Assembly: GCA_003240755.1 (NCBI GenBank)
Contig: QFNF01000010.1
Location: 1 to 64,000, forward strand
Source: Sphingomonas hengshuiensis
GTDB taxonomy: Bacteria > Pseudomonadota > Alphaproteobacteria > Sphingomonadales > Sphingomonadaceae
Length of the DNA stretch: 64,000 nt
Direction of reading: 5' to 3'
Below the pieces are notes generated by a model. That model had not been told where the DNA came from. It made no database searches and saw only the letters and a list, made by a program, of their open reading frames with translations. Shown here in pieces: positions 8,827 to 18,364 of this stretch. A program made the translations under genes and the position numbers. The stretch's first letter is position 1; each line of letters opens with the position of its first letter.

Positions 8827-8866
8827 CGATCCCAGCAATGGCACGGCGTCGTGCCATGGGGGATCG
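8827..8866. terminator. two-tier hairpin between DUF454 and LOV genes
   Basis: Inner stem ATGGCACG/CGTGCCAT is perfect with a GCGT loop (8838-8857). An outer stem CGATCCC/GGGATCG is separated from it by a small internal loop, and TTTC follows. Likely the DUF454 terminator. Because it lies 38 bases before the LOV gene, it could instead be a leader or operator for the photosensory operon. Confidence 0.5.
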
Positions 8867-8903
8867 TTTCGGGAGCATCATACGTTGACCACCGTCCATC
8901 GCC

Positions 8904-9533
8904 ATGGTTACGGGGACTGTCATCCGCCGGGCCTTGCGGTTAATCGCAACGGTTCTCAACCGGATCGGAAACCATGTGTCCCGTGCATTGCCTTCGCCGC
9001 TCATCGATTATTTCCGGCAATCGCGGGTTGCGCTGGCAATGGCCGATGCGGAGGGTGACAACCACCTCGTCCTGGTGAACGCACCCTTTTGCGCATTGAC
9101 CGGCTATACCCCGGACGATGTGGTCGGTCGCAACTGCCGGATGTTGCAGCGGGATGCGCCGAATATCGAGCCGCGTGCACGGCTGCGCGAGTTCCTCGAC
9201 CGGCCGACCCAGCCTAACGTGCGGACGCCGATCGTCAATTTTCGCAAGGACGGGACGCCGTTCGTCAACCTGCTCTACATGTCGCGGCTGAAATCGATCG
9301 ACGGGCAGACGCGCTATATCTTCGCATCGCAGTTCGACGTCAGCCGGTCGCAACCCGACATGCTGGCCGATTACGACGCGCAACTGACCTCGACGCTGGG
9401 TCGGCTGGTGCCGATCGCCGGGGAAGCGGGGATCGTGGTCGAGGGTACGCTGCTGACCATCGCCAACAGTGCCGCGATCGTGGCACAGGCGAAGATGATG
9501 CTTGCCGATCTCGACTCCGCGCCCGATGCATGA
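8904..9533 (+). CDS. LOV-domain photoreceptor (short LOV/PAS protein)
   Basis: 209 residues. The PAS core at about residues 45-150 has the residues of flavin-binding LOV domains. GRNCRMLQ carries the photoactive Cys (residue 78), followed by VNFRKDGTPFVNLLYMS with the flavin-contacting Asn residues and IFASQFDVS with the conserved Gln. LOV domains form a Cys-FMN adduct in blue light. A C-terminal helix of about 50 residues follows and there is no output domain. An alternative GTG start at 8976 would trim a basic leader. It overlaps the next gene, a CheB-CheR-HWE kinase, by eight bases, so the LOV protein probably signals by contact with that kinase. Domain call firm; partner inferred. Confidence 0.85.
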   Translation: MVTGTVIRRALRLIATVLNRIGNHVSRALPSPLIDYFRQSRVALAMADAEGDNHLVLVNAPFCALTGYTPDDVVGRNCRMLQRDAPNIEPRARLREFLDRPTQPNVRTPIVNFRKDGTPFVNLLYMSRLKSIDGQTRYIFASQFDVSRSQPDMLADYDAQLTSTLGRLVPIAGEAGIVVEGTLLTIANSAAIVAQAKMMLADLDSAPDA

Positions 9534-12500
9534 CGTAGCGACGCAGCGATCCGACATGACACGGGAACCGGCCCCGGGCGGGGTGCCGATCGTCGGCATC
9601 GGCGCGTCGGCCGGCGGGCTGGAGGCGCTGCGCGAGATGCTGGCGCCGGCGCATCTGCCGACCGGACTGGCATTCGTGGTGGTCCAGCATCTCGACCCCA
9701 ATCACGAAAGCATGCTGGCGCAGTTGCTCGACCGCAATACCGTGCTGGAGGTGCTGCAGAGCGCGGGCGGCGAGCGGATCGCGCCCGACACGGTCTATAT
9801 CATTCCGCCCGGCCGGGGCCTCGCGATCCGCGGCGGCGTGCTGGAACTGACCGATTTCGAACAGCCGCGCGGGCTTCGCCGGCCGATCGACGATTTCTTC
9901 ATCTCGCTGGCCGGGGACCAGCAGGCGAACGCCGCCTGCGTCATCCTGTCGGGCACCGGCGCCGACGGCACGACCGGCCTGCGCGCGATCAAGGAACATG
10001 GCGGCCTGTGCGTCGCGCAGCAGCCCGACAGCGCGCGCTACGACGGCATGCCGCTGTCGGCGGTCGGCACCGGCATGACCGATTTCGTCAAGCCGCCCGG
10101 CGAGATCCTCCATTGCCTGCAGGCGTTCTTCCAGCGGCGCGGCACCGATCCGATCGCGCCCGAGGCGAATGTCGTCGCCGACCATGTCGACGATATGTGC
10201 CGCGTGTTGCGCAGCGCCATCGGCCATGATTTCTCGGGCTACAAGCGGTCGACGCTGGTCCGCCGGGTCGAACGGCGGATGCACGTGCTGGGCATCGATA
10301 CCGGGCGTGCCTATCTGGCGCGCATCCGCGGCGATGCCACCGAATGCGAGGCGCTGTTCCGCGACCTGCTGATAAACGTGACCCGCTTCTTTCGCGACGG
10401 CGATGCGTTCGAGGTGCTGCGCACGCGGGTCATCGAACCGCTGATGGCCGATCGCGCGTCGGACGAGGATGTCCGCGTCTGGGTGCCGGGCTGTTCGAGC
10501 GGCGAGGAAGCCTATACCATCGCGATGCTGTTCGCCGAGGCGGCGCGCAAGGCCGGGTCGTCGCTGGCGGTGCAGATCTTCGCGACCGATATCGACGAAC
10601 AGATGCTGTCGATCGCGCGCGAGGGCAGCTATCCCGCCGCGGCGATGGCCGACGTGCCGCCGCACCTGCGCGAACGCTATACCGTTCCCCACGCCGAACG
10701 CTTCACCATCGCCGCGCCGATCCGCGACATGATCCGCTTTTCCAGCCACAGCCTGGTCAAGGATCCGCCCTTTTCGCGGATCGACCTGGTGTCGTGCCGC
10801 AACCTGCTGATCTATTTCGACGACCGGTTGCAGCAGGCCGTGCTGCCGCTGTTCCATTATGCGCTGCGCCCCGGCGGGTATCTGTTCCTGGGGCCGTCCG
10901 AGAGTGTGGGGCGGTTCGAGCATTTCTTCACGCCCGTCGACCAGCAGGCGCGGCTGTTCGAACGGACGCCGGGCGCCCCCAGCTACCCGATCGACCTGCC
11001 GGGCAACCAGCGCCAGCCGGTGGCGCGGCGCGAGCGCGATACGCGTGGCGACGGTGCGGCCTTGTCGAGCGAGGGGCTGGCCACGCGGCGCATGGTCGAA
11101 CGCTATGCTCCGCCCAGCCTGATCGTCGATCAGGACGGCGGGATCATTTCCGCCTATGGCAAGCTCAGCCGCTATTTCGAATTTCCGGTCACGCGCACCG
11201 GGGGCAGCAGCGCGGTGAACCTTGCCCGGCCCGGCCTGCGCAACGTCATCGGCCCGCTGCTGCGCCAGGCGCGCGACGAACGCCGCCGGGTGGCCGCGCG
11301 CGACGTCGCGGTGGAAACCGATTACGGCACGCAGCCGGTCGAGATAATCTGCGATCCGCTGGGCGATGGCACCTTGCTGTTCGTGTTCCGCGATACCGGG
11401 CCGTTCGTGCCGTCCGACCATGACGAGTTGCAGGAGCTCGAACTCGGCGACGATCATCTGGAATCGCTGGAGGACGAATTGCGCCTGACGCGGCACCGGC
11501 TGCGTTCGGCGATCGAGGAACTGGAGACGGCGAACGAGGAGTTGAAAAGTTCCAACGAAGAAATGATGTCGATGAACGAGGAGCTTCAATCGACCAACGA
11601 GGAACTGTCGACGGTCAATGACGAGCTGAAGATCAAGGTCGACCAGTTGACCGTCGCCAATTCCGACCTGCGCAACTTCTACGAATCGACCGAACTGGCG
11701 GTCGTGGTGCTCGATGCCGACCTGAAGGTGCGCAGCTATACCGATGCGGCGACGCGCATCTTTCCGCTGAAACCCGCCGATCGCGGCCGTCCGTTGACCG
11801 ATGTCGCCGGCCGGTTGCGGGATTCGACGCATCTGGACGATGCCCGTGCCGTCGCGGCGGGGGGCGCGCCGACCCAGCGCCGGGTGCACAGCGTCGACGG
11901 CCAGCATATCTATTCGCTGCGCGTGCTGCCCTATTGCACGCAGAGCGGAGCGGTGGACGGCACGACGCTGGTGCTGACCGAGATTACCGATGCACTGGCG
12001 CTGGAGCGGCAGTTGGCGGCGGAGCGCGAGCGGCTCGACCTCGCGATCAAGGCGGCGGGCATCGGCGTCTGGGAATATTGCCCCGAAAATGGCGAGGTGT
12101 TGCTCGATCCGGTCGAACGCCAATTGTTCGAGATCGGCGCCGATACGAAGGCCGGCATCGACATGCTGTTCGACCGCATCGATCCCGACGACCTGCCGAA
12201 GGTGGAGGCGTCGCTGCGCCGCGCGAACGAACGTAGCGGCGATTTCGAGGCGACGTTCCGCCTGCGCCGCAGCGATGGCGAGGTACGCTGGATCAAGGGG
12301 TTCGGCCGGGCGATCGCGGGGTCGGCGCCGCAGCGGCTGGTCGGGGTGTCGATCGACGTCACGCCCGAATATGCGCTGGCCGAAACGCGCGAGCTGATGC
12401 TGCGCGAGATGAACCACCGCGTGAAGAACCTGTTCGCGGTGATCGCCGGCATGATGACCATCGCCGCGCGCAGCCATGACGATGTGCGCAGCTTCGCCGA

Positions 12501-12972
12501 CGATCTGCGCCACCGCATCGCCGCCCTGGGGTCGGCGCACTCGCTGGCGTCGCCCGCCGGTCGCCCGCAGGCGGTCGGGCTGGACGACATCGTGGCCATC
12601 ACGCTGGCGCCGTATCGCGAACATGCGCGGATCGAAATCGACGGTCCGGTCGTTGCACTCGATCGGAACTGCCTGTCCCCGCTGGCGCTCATTCTGCACG
12701 AATGGGCGACCAATTCGATGAAATACGGGGCGCTGGGCAGCGGTGGTGAACGGGGCCTGCAGGTTCGGTGGCGGGCCGGTGACGACGGGATCATACTGAC
12801 ATGGATCGAGGATGCGGCGGTGAGTGACCGGGAACCGGGCAAGCGTGGTTTCGGATCGGTGCTGGTCGAAACCAGCGTGCGCCAGCTACGCGGTGCAGTG
12901 ACCACTGCGGATACCGACGGGCAGTTCCGCCTCGACATGCGCCTGCCGGCCGGCGTCCTGCTGCGTGACTGA
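9526..12972 (+). CDS. CheB-CheR-PAS-HWE hybrid histidine kinase
   Basis: About 1148 residues in four blocks. The CheB methylesterase domain (roughly 18-210) keeps its triad: Ser28 in GASAGG, His55 in VQHLDP and Asp147 in GTGADG. The CheR methyltransferase domain (roughly 220-490) has the SAM loop WVPGCSSGEEAYTIAM at 319. A coiled coil of repeated NEEL motifs spans 653-711, followed by two PAS domains. A C-terminal HWE kinase ends the protein: phosphoacceptor His964 in MNHRVKN, N-box HEWATNS at 1058 and the WxE motif Trp1093-Ile-Glu1095. No CheW, CheA or receptor genes are nearby, so this is unlikely to be classical chemotaxis. It overlaps the LOV gene upstream and the response regulator downstream. 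I chose the ATG at 9526; the ATG at 9556 is also possible. Confidence 0.9.
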   Translation: MHDVATQRSDMTREPAPGGVPIVGIGASAGGLEALREMLAPAHLPTGLAFVVVQHLDPNHESMLAQLLDRNTVLEVLQSAGGERIAPDTVYIIPPGRGLAIRGGVLELTDFEQPRGLRRPIDDFFISLAGDQQANAACVILSGTGADGTTGLRAIKEHGGLCVAQQPDSARYDGMPLSAVGTGMTDFVKPPGEILHCLQAFFQRRGTDPIAPEANVVADHVDDMCRVLRSAIGHDFSGYKRSTLVRRVERRMHVLGIDTGRAYLARIRGDATECEALFRDLLINVTRFFRDGDAFEVLRTRVIEPLMADRASDEDVRVWVPGCSSGEEAYTIAMLFAEAARKAGSSLAVQIFATDIDEQMLSIAREGSYPAAAMADVPPHLRERYTVPHAERFTIAAPIRDMIRFSSHSLVKDPPFSRIDLVSCRNLLIYFDDRLQQAVLPLFHYALRPGGYLFLGPSESVGRFEHFFTPVDQQARLFERTPGAPSYPIDLPGNQRQPVARRERDTRGDGAALSSEGLATRRMVERYAPPSLIVDQDGGIISAYGKLSRYFEFPVTRTGGSSAVNLARPGLRNVIGPLLRQARDERRRVAARDVAVETDYGTQPVEIICDPLGDGTLLFVFRDTGPFVPSDHDELQELELGDDHLESLEDELRLTRHRLRSAIEELETANEELKSSNEEMMSMNEELQSTNEELSTVNDELKIKVDQLTVANSDLRNFYESTELAVVVLDADLKVRSYTDAATRIFPLKPADRGRPLTDVAGRLRDSTHLDDARAVAAGGAPTQRRVHSVDGQHIYSLRVLPYCTQSGAVDGTTLVLTEITDALALERQLAAERERLDLAIKAAGIGVWEYCPENGEVLLDPVERQLFEIGADTKAGIDMLFDRIDPDDLPKVEASLRRANERSGDFEATFRLRRSDGEVRWIKGFGRAIAGSAPQRLVGVSIDVTPEYALAETRELMLREMNHRVKNLFAVIAGMMTIAARSHDDVRSFADDLRHRIAALGSAHSLASPAGRPQAVGLDDIVAITLAPYREHARIEIDGPVVALDRNCLSPLALILHEWATNSMKYGALGSGGERGLQVRWRAGDDGIILTWIEDAAVSDREPGKRGFGSVLVETSVRQLRGAVTTADTDGQFRLDMRLPAGVLLRD

Positions 12973-13357
12973 TCCGGTCCTGCTCGTCGAGGACGAACTG
13001 TTCATCGCCCTGGACGTCCAGGCGACCATCGAGGCGGCCGGCTTCGAGGTCGAGGGGCCGTGCATGACATTGGTGGAGGCGCAGGCCGCGGTCGCGCGAC
13101 GGGGCGCCGCCTTTGCCGCGGCGGTGCTGGACGTCCGGCTGGCCGACGGCACCGTCTTTGCCGCCGCCGACCAGTTGCATGCGGCGGGCGTCCCGTTGAT
13201 CTTCCATTCGGGCCATGCCGATGACGAAGACCTGTGGCAGCGCTATCCGCAGGCGATGGTCTGTCCGAAGCCCAGCGTCCCGGCGGCCCTGTCCGACGCG
13301 ATCCGGCGCAGTGCCGCGTCGAACGGGAAAGGGACGCAGCAGCGCGCCACCGGCTGA
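12965..13357 (+). CDS. single-domain response regulator
   Basis: 130 residues, one receiver domain and nothing else. The acidic pocket (VEDE), phosphoacceptor Asp56 in VLDVRLADG, the switch Ser in FHSGH and Lys102 in CPKP are all present, so it should be phosphorylatable. It starts with GTG and overlaps the end of the HWE kinase gene by eight bases, making it the obvious cognate partner. Without a DNA-binding domain it must act by protein contact or as a phosphate sink; small receivers next to HWE kinases often work this way. Last gene of the LOV-kinase-receiver operon. Confidence 0.88.
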   Translation: MTDPVLLVEDELFIALDVQATIEAAGFEVEGPCMTLVEAQAAVARRGAAFAAAVLDVRLADGTVFAAADQLHAAGVPLIFHSGHADDEDLWQRYPQAMVCPKPSVPAALSDAIRRSAASNGKGTQQRATG

Positions 13358-13359
13358 GG

Positions 13360-13451
13360 CGGCTTTCGCGCAGCGTCGGGCGGGATCGGCGGGTCGGCCT
13401 TGCGCATCGCGGGCCGACATGGTTGACGGGCCGCGCCCATCGCGAAAGCCG
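13360..13451 (+). promoter_or_regulatory. inverted-repeat leader in front of purU
   Basis: GGCTTTCGCG at 13361-13370 and CGCGAAAGCC at 13441-13450 are perfect complements, extendable by one pair (C13360/G13451). They enclose a smaller GTCGGCC/GGCCGAC stem. The 3' arm ends five bases before the purU ATG and contains the only purine-rich stretch that could bind the ribosome, so a closed stem would hide the start. It matches no riboswitch class I can name. Confidence 0.4.
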
Positions 13452-13455
13452 TGCC

Positions 13456-14313
13456 ATGCCCGACCGCCTCCACGTCCTGACCCTGTCCTGTCCCGACCAG
13501 CCGGGGATCGTCGCACGCGTCACCGGCCTGTTGTACGACCATGGCGGTAATATCCGCGAGGCGGCGCAGTTCGACGATGCCGAGACGGGGCGGTTCTTCA
13601 TGCGCGTCGTGTTCACCATGCCCGATGCGCGGGCGGCGGCGCTGAACGGATGCTTCACCGATCTGGCGACGCGCGACGGCATGACATGGTCGATCCGCCC
13701 CGGCGACCGCGCGCGCAAGGTGCTGTTGCTGGTGTCGAAATTCGATCACTGCCTTGCCGACCTGCTGTATCGCTGGCGGATCGGCGAACTGGCGATGGAC
13801 GTCGTCGGCATCGTATCGAACCATCCGCGGACGACGTTCGACGGCATCGATCTGGGCAGCGTACCGTTCCACCACCTGCCGATCACACCCGCGACGAAGG
13901 CGGCACAGGAAGCGGCGATCAAGGCGGTCGTGACCGACAGCGGCGCCGAACTGGTCGTGCTCGCGCGCTACATGCAGATCCTGTCGGACGATCTGGCGGC
14001 GTTCCTGTCGGGGCGGTGCATCAACATCCACCACAGTTTCCTGCCGGGGTTCAAGGGTGCCAAACCCTATCACCAGGCGCATGCCCGCGGCGTGAAGATG
14101 ATCGGCGCCACCGCGCACTATGTCACCGCCGACCTCGACGAGGGGCCGATCATCGCCCAGGATGTCGAGCCTGTGACCCATGCCGACAGCCCCGAAACGC
14201 TGGTGCGCAAGGGGCGCGACATCGAACGGCGCGTGCTGGCGCGGGCGGTGCGCCACCACCTTGCCGACCGGGTGTTGCTGAACGGGGCCAAGACGGTGGT
14301 CTTCACCGACTGA
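13456..14313 (+). CDS. purU: formyltetrahydrofolate deformylase
   Basis: 285 residues, the usual PurU length. An N-terminal ACT domain ([20 protein letters not shown], about residues 6-85) precedes a formyltransferase-like hydrolase domain with the active-site block [19 protein letters not shown] and [15 protein letters not shown], containing the conserved Asn-His-Asp set. It hydrolyses 10-formyl-THF to THF and formate in the cytosol, balancing the one-carbon pool. The ATG is fixed by homology ([17 protein letters not shown]). It follows the response regulator by 98 bases containing a large inverted repeat, which may control its translation. Confidence 0.93.
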   Translation: MPDRLHVLTLSCPDQPGIVARVTGLLYDHGGNIREAAQFDDAETGRFFMRVVFTMPDARAAALNGCFTDLATRDGMTWSIRPGDRARKVLLLVSKFDHCLADLLYRWRIGELAMDVVGIVSNHPRTTFDGIDLGSVPFHHLPITPATKAAQEAAIKAVVTDSGAELVVLARYMQILSDDLAAFLSGRCINIHHSFLPGFKGAKPYHQAHARGVKMIGATAHYVTADLDEGPIIAQDVEPVTHADSPETLVRKGRDIERRVLARAVRHHLADRVLLNGAKTVVFTD

Positions 14314-14516
14314 CGCGCGCCCGCCGACCGGCGTGGATGGCCATTGCCGTCCCGATGCCCGCGCCACGGCGTCCGCTTCGCCTGTCCCGCCGGCAACGCA
14401 TTGGTTCGTCGCGGACTTTTAATGCGCTGTGACGGGCTGGCGGATGCATTTTTCCTTTTCGATCGGCAGGCAGCAAGGGCATGTACCGCGGTATCCAGCC
14501 GATCGACCGAAGGATC

Positions 14517-16205
14517 ATGATGCGCAGCTTCCTATCCGCACTGGCACTGGTGATGGCCATTGCGACGCCCCTGACCGGCCCCGCCGCACACGCACAGTCG
14601 TCCGCGACGCCGCGCCTCGAGCGGCGGGGCGATGCGACCCAGTTGATCGTCGAGGGCAAACCCTATCTGATGCTCGGCGGCGAAACGCGCAATTCCAGCA
14701 GCAGCGACGTGACCTACATGGCGCCGCTATGGCCCAAGCTCAGGGCGATGAACCTCAATACCGTGCTCGTCCCCGTGGCGTGGGAAACGATCGAACCGAC
14801 CGAGGGGCGGTTCGATTTCAGCAATGTCGACGGGCTGCTCAAGGGCGCGCGGGAGAACGACCTGCGCATCGTCATCCTCTGGTTCGGCGCATGGAAGAAC
14901 ACCTATTCGAGCTATGTCCCGGCATGGGTGAAGCGCGATCAGCAACGGTTCGGGCGGGTGCAGACCAGCGACGGGCGGGGGACCGAGCGCCTGTCTCCCT
15001 TCTCCGCGGCGTCGCGCGATGCGGACGCGCGCGCCTTTGGCCGACTCATGCGCCATATCCGCGAGGTGGATGGCACGCGCCACACCGTGCTGATGGTACA
15101 GGTCGAGAACGAGGTCGGGATCATCCCGGAATCGCGCGATCATTCGCCGGCCGCCGAGGCCGCTTTCAACGCCCCCGTCCCCGAAGCCCTGATGCGCCAT
15201 CTGTCGCAGCGCCGGGCCATGCTGCATCCGGTGCTGCGCAGCGCATGGGAGCATGCAGGTGCGCGTTCCTCCGGCACCTGGCGGGAGGTATTCGGCGACA
15301 CCGGCATGACGGATGCCCTGTTCATGTCATGGGCCTATGCGACCTTCATCGAATCGGTGACGGCCGCCGGGAAAGCGGAATATGCGCTGCCGATGTTCAC
15401 CAACGCGGCGCTGATCCGGCCGAACTACGAACCGGGCCAGTATAATTCCGGCGGCCCGCTGCCATTCGCGATCGATCTCTACAAGGGCGGCGCCCCGTCG
15501 CTCGACTTCCTGTCGCCCGATATCTATTTCGAGGACTATGTGAACTGGGCGACCCAGTACACCCGTCGCGACAATCCGCTGTTCGTGCCGGAGGCGCGTG
15601 GCGGCGCGGCCGGCGCGGCCAATGCGCTCTACAGCTACGGCACGCTGGGCGCGATCGGCTTCTCCCCGTTCGGCATCGACGGTCAGGGCGTGGTGCTGCA
15701 GGGGGATGCCAGTATCGGCCTCAGCGCGGCGGGGGACGGCGATCCGGCGATGGCGGCGCTCTATGGCCAGCTTGCGCCGCTCGCGCCGATGATCCTGCAG
15801 GCGCAGGCGGGCAGGAAGATCACGACCGTCATGATGGAGGGGGGCGCACAGCGCGCGGGCCGGGGCCGTATCGGCGACTATATCGTCAATATGAGCAGGG
15901 CGGGCGGGCCGAAGGGCGATGTCGATCAGATGAGCCGCATCGCGGCGATGTTCATCCAGACCGGTGCCGACGAGTTCATCGTCGTGGGCAGCGGCGATGC
16001 CCAGCTCAATTTCACCGCCGACACCCCCGGCGCACCGATCGTCGGGATCGAAAGCATCGACGAACAATATCTGCGCGGCGACCAGCGGGTGAACGGCCGG
16101 CGCCTCAACGGCGATGAAACCGGACAGGGCCAGTCGCTGCGCCTGTTCTCGAACGATGCTGCGGAAAAACGGGTGTATCGGGTGCGGCTGTATCGGTATC
16201 GCTGA
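14517..16205 (+). CDS. GH35-type beta-galactosidase with DUF5597-like C-terminus
   Basis: About 562 residues. A signal peptide (MRSFLSALALVMAIATPL, cut near AHAQ) sends it to the periplasm or outside. The catalytic barrel is glycoside-hydrolase 35/42-like: LMLGGETRNSS at the entry strand, MVQVENEVG with the probable acid/base Glu, and LFVPEARGG with the probable nucleophile Glu. A C-terminal domain of the DUF5597 type follows. It probably removes terminal beta-galactose from plant polysaccharide. Two adjacent ATGs (14517, 14520) follow AAGGA; the second has better spacing. No TonB receptor or other glycosidase is adjacent. Family good, substrate inferred. Confidence 0.82.
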   Translation: MMRSFLSALALVMAIATPLTGPAAHAQSSATPRLERRGDATQLIVEGKPYLMLGGETRNSSSSDVTYMAPLWPKLRAMNLNTVLVPVAWETIEPTEGRFDFSNVDGLLKGARENDLRIVILWFGAWKNTYSSYVPAWVKRDQQRFGRVQTSDGRGTERLSPFSAASRDADARAFGRLMRHIREVDGTRHTVLMVQVENEVGIIPESRDHSPAAEAAFNAPVPEALMRHLSQRRAMLHPVLRSAWEHAGARSSGTWREVFGDTGMTDALFMSWAYATFIESVTAAGKAEYALPMFTNAALIRPNYEPGQYNSGGPLPFAIDLYKGGAPSLDFLSPDIYFEDYVNWATQYTRRDNPLFVPEARGGAAGAANALYSYGTLGAIGFSPFGIDGQGVVLQGDASIGLSAAGDGDPAMAALYGQLAPLAPMILQAQAGRKITTVMMEGGAQRAGRGRIGDYIVNMSRAGGPKGDVDQMSRIAAMFIQTGADEFIVVGSGDAQLNFTADTPGAPIVGIESIDEQYLRGDQRVNGRRLNGDETGQGQSLRLFSNDAAEKRVYRVRLYRYR

Positions 16206-16587
16206 CGACCGGACCAGCCGGCGACGCGAAGTGCGGGAGCGCTCGTCGGGAACGCTGCCGGTCCGGCCACCGGGCGGTTTCAGCTCATGTCAGCATGGTC
16301 CGGTGCCTGTCCGGACGGGCACCGCCATGCGTTTCGCCACGCCGCCCCGCCCGGTCGTCATCGGCCGGATCATTCCGCTGGCCGATCGGCACAGGCGCTG
16401 CGGTCCGGCGCCTATGCCGATCTCCGTACGGCTCGCGGCATCGATCCGGCGTTCTCCTCCGGTCGCGCTTCACCGGGAGAAGACATGCCTGCTCCTCCCG
16501 TATGCGCACATCGTGTTCCGTCAACGACAGTCCGACCGGGGGGCAAACCGATCGTTGACGGACGCGATCCGGCGGGTCGTCGACGGC
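16206..16587. other. gene-poor stretch between convergent genes
   Basis: 382 bases between the convergent GH35 and thiolase genes. I find no coding frame with credible composition. Apart from one perfect inverted repeat near the thiolase end, nothing is recognisable. Confidence 0.6.
16517..16562. terminator. inverted repeat downstream of the thiolase gene
   Basis: TCCGTCAACGA and TCGTTGACGGA form a perfect 11-base inverted repeat around a 24-base G-rich loop, 26 bases past the thiolase stop. No T-run. A weak terminator or a protein-binding palindrome are both possible. Confidence 0.4.
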
Positions 16588-17766
16588 CTACAGAACTTCG
16601 AACAGTCCGGCCGCGCCCATGCCGCCGCCGACGCACATCGTCACGACGACATATTTCGCCCCGCGCCGCTTGCCCTCGATCAGCGCATGACCGGTCATCC
16701 GCGCACCCGACATGCCATAGGGATGCCCGATCGAGATCGCGCCGCCATTGACGTTCAGCCGATCGTTGGGGATGCCCAGCGTGTCCTGGCAATACAGCAC
16801 CTGTACCGCGAACGCTTCGTTAAGCTCCCACAGCCCGATATCGTCCATGCCCAGGTCGAACCGTTCGAGCAGCTTGGGGATGGCATAGACCGGACCGATC
16901 CCCATCTCGTCGGGCTTGGTGCCCGCCACCGCCATGCCGACATAGCGGCCGAGCGGCTGCAACCCGCGCGCCGATGCGACCGATTCCTCCATCAGCACGC
17001 AGGACGACGACCCGTCCGACAACTGGCTGGCGTTGCCCGCGGTGATGACCGCCTGTTCGCCCATCACCGGCTTGAGCGACTGCAACCCCTCGAGCGTCGT
17101 GTCGGCGCGATTGCCCTCGTCCTTCGTCAGCGTGACTTCGTGCGTCGACACTTCCTTGGTCGCCTTGTCGACAACGTTCATCGTCGCGGTGACGGCGACC
17201 AGTTCGTCGTCGAACAGCCCGGCGGCCTGCGCGGCGGCGGTGCGCTGCTGCGACTGCAGGGCATAGGCGTCCTGACGATCGCGCGAGATGCCGTAGCGCT
17301 GCGCGACGATCTCCGCGGTCTGCAGCATCGGCATGTAGATATCGCCGTGCATCGCGAGCAATTCGGGGTCGGCGCCGACGCGCATCTGCGGCGTCTGGAC
17401 GAGGCTGATCGATTCGACGCCACCCGCGACGCAGATGTCCATGCGGTCGTGGACGATCTGCTTGGCGGCGGTGGCGATCGCCATCAGCCCGCTGGCGCAC
17501 TGGCGGTCGATCGACATGCCCGACACGCTGGTCGGCAGCCCGGCACGCAGCGCGGCGTTGCGGGCGATATTGCCCGCCTGATGCCCCTGTTGCAGCGCTG
17601 CGCCGAACACCACGTCGTCGACGTCGCCGCCTTCGATTCCGGCGCGTTCGACCGCGGCGCGGATCGAATGCGCGGCCAGCGTCGGCGCGGGCAGGTTGTT
17701 GAACGCCCCGCGATAGGCGCGGCCGATCGGGGTACGGGCGGTCGAAACGATAACGGCTGAGCGCAT
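16588..17766 (-). CDS. acetyl-CoA C-acyltransferase (thiolase)
   Basis: 392 residues, standard thiolase length. It has the nucleophilic Cys90 in DRQCASG, the [19 protein letters not shown] block with the catalytic His, and the second Cys in [12 protein letters not shown]. It catalyses thiolytic cleavage of 3-ketoacyl-CoA, or the reverse condensation, in the cytosol. The start [15 protein letters not shown] is fixed by homology. A MaoC-type hydratase gene lies 14 bases upstream on the same strand, so the pair probably serves fatty-acid or related acyl-CoA breakdown. Chain-length preference cannot be read from sequence, so I assign no gene symbol. Confidence 0.92.
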   Translation of the reverse strand: MRSAVIVSTARTPIGRAYRGAFNNLPAPTLAAHSIRAAVERAGIEGGDVDDVVFGAALQQGHQAGNIARNAALRAGLPTSVSGMSIDRQCASGLMAIATAAKQIVHDRMDICVAGGVESISLVQTPQMRVGADPELLAMHGDIYMPMLQTAEIVAQRYGISRDRQDAYALQSQQRTAAAQAAGLFDDELVAVTATMNVVDKATKEVSTHEVTLTKDEGNRADTTLEGLQSLKPVMGEQAVITAGNASQLSDGSSSCVLMEESVASARGLQPLGRYVGMAVAGTKPDEMGIGPVYAIPKLLERFDLGMDDIGLWELNEAFAVQVLYCQDTLGIPNDRLNVNGGAISIGHPYGMSGARMTGHALIEGKRRGAKYVVVTMCVGGGMGAAGLFEVL

Positions 17767-17780
17767 GATGTTCCTCGAGT

Positions 17781-18236
17781 TCAGGTGAAGATCTGGCTGA
17801 TCCATTCGGCGATCAGCGCGGGTTTGTCGGCACCGTCGACCTCGACGGCATATTCGATCGTCTGCTGCCACTGGCCCGGTCGTTTCTCGACCATCGCCAG
17901 CAGGGTGAAGCGGCCGCGGATGCGGCTGCCCGAGCGGACGGGGGACAGGAAGCGCGTACGCTCCCCGCCATAGTTGACGCCCATGCGGACGCCGGCGATC
18001 ACCGGCTGGTCGCTCATCGTCGCCAGTTTCGGCATCAGCGACAGGAGCAGGAAACCGTGCGCGATCGTGCCCCCGAACGGCGTGACGGTGGCGGCCTCCG
18101 GATCGACATGGATGAACTGCCGGTCGCCGGTCGCATCGGCAAAGGCATCGATCGTCGCCTGGGTCAGCACCAGCCAGTCGGAGCGCCAGACGGCACCGAT
18201 CCGCTTCGCCAGTTCCTGAGCCGCAATTTCGGCCAT
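17781..18236 (-). CDS. MaoC-family (R)-enoyl-CoA hydratase
   Basis: 151 residues forming one hot-dog domain. The hydratase signature is intact: [18 protein letters not shown] with the catalytic Asp, then [14 protein letters not shown] with the catalytic His. It adds water to trans-2-enoyl-CoA, giving the (R)-3-hydroxy product, in the cytosol. I start at the [14 protein letters not shown] methionine, 22 codons inside the longest frame, because the extension is arginine-rich and non-homologous. First gene of a two-gene operon with the thiolase. The (R) stereochemistry is family knowledge; the pathway is inferred from the neighbour. Confidence 0.88.
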   Translation of the reverse strand: MAEIAAQELAKRIGAVWRSDWLVLTQATIDAFADATGDRQFIHVDPEAATVTPFGGTIAHGFLLLSLMPKLATMSDQPVIAGVRMGVNYGGERTRFLSPVRSGSRIRGRFTLLAMVEKRPGQWQQTIEYAVEVDGADKPALIAEWISQIFT

Positions 18237-18364
18237 GCGCGATCCTCGTCCTCTATGGCGACGCTCATAGCGCGGACGATGCCCATCGCCAAGCATTTCC
18301 ACACCACGAACAGGAAAATGCCGCCTACCGCCGTGGCGGGTCCAGACCCTATGTTCGAAAAACG

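Noticed and set aside
9340..12699. Open frame of about 1119 codons antisense to the CheB-CheR-HWE kinase gene
   Set aside because: The product is a low-complexity Arg/Gln/His-rich string with no domain. It arises because high GC at third positions removes stops on the other strand of a real gene.
9526..12972. Chemotaxis operon component because of the CheB and CheR domains
   Set aside because: No CheA, CheW, CheY-motor or receptor genes nearby; the kinase is of the HWE type and partnered with LOV and a lone receiver.
16285..16524. Small minus-strand ORF between the GH35 and thiolase genes
   Set aside because: Arg/Asp-rich with no hydrophobic core and no ribosome-binding site; composition matches noncoding frames.
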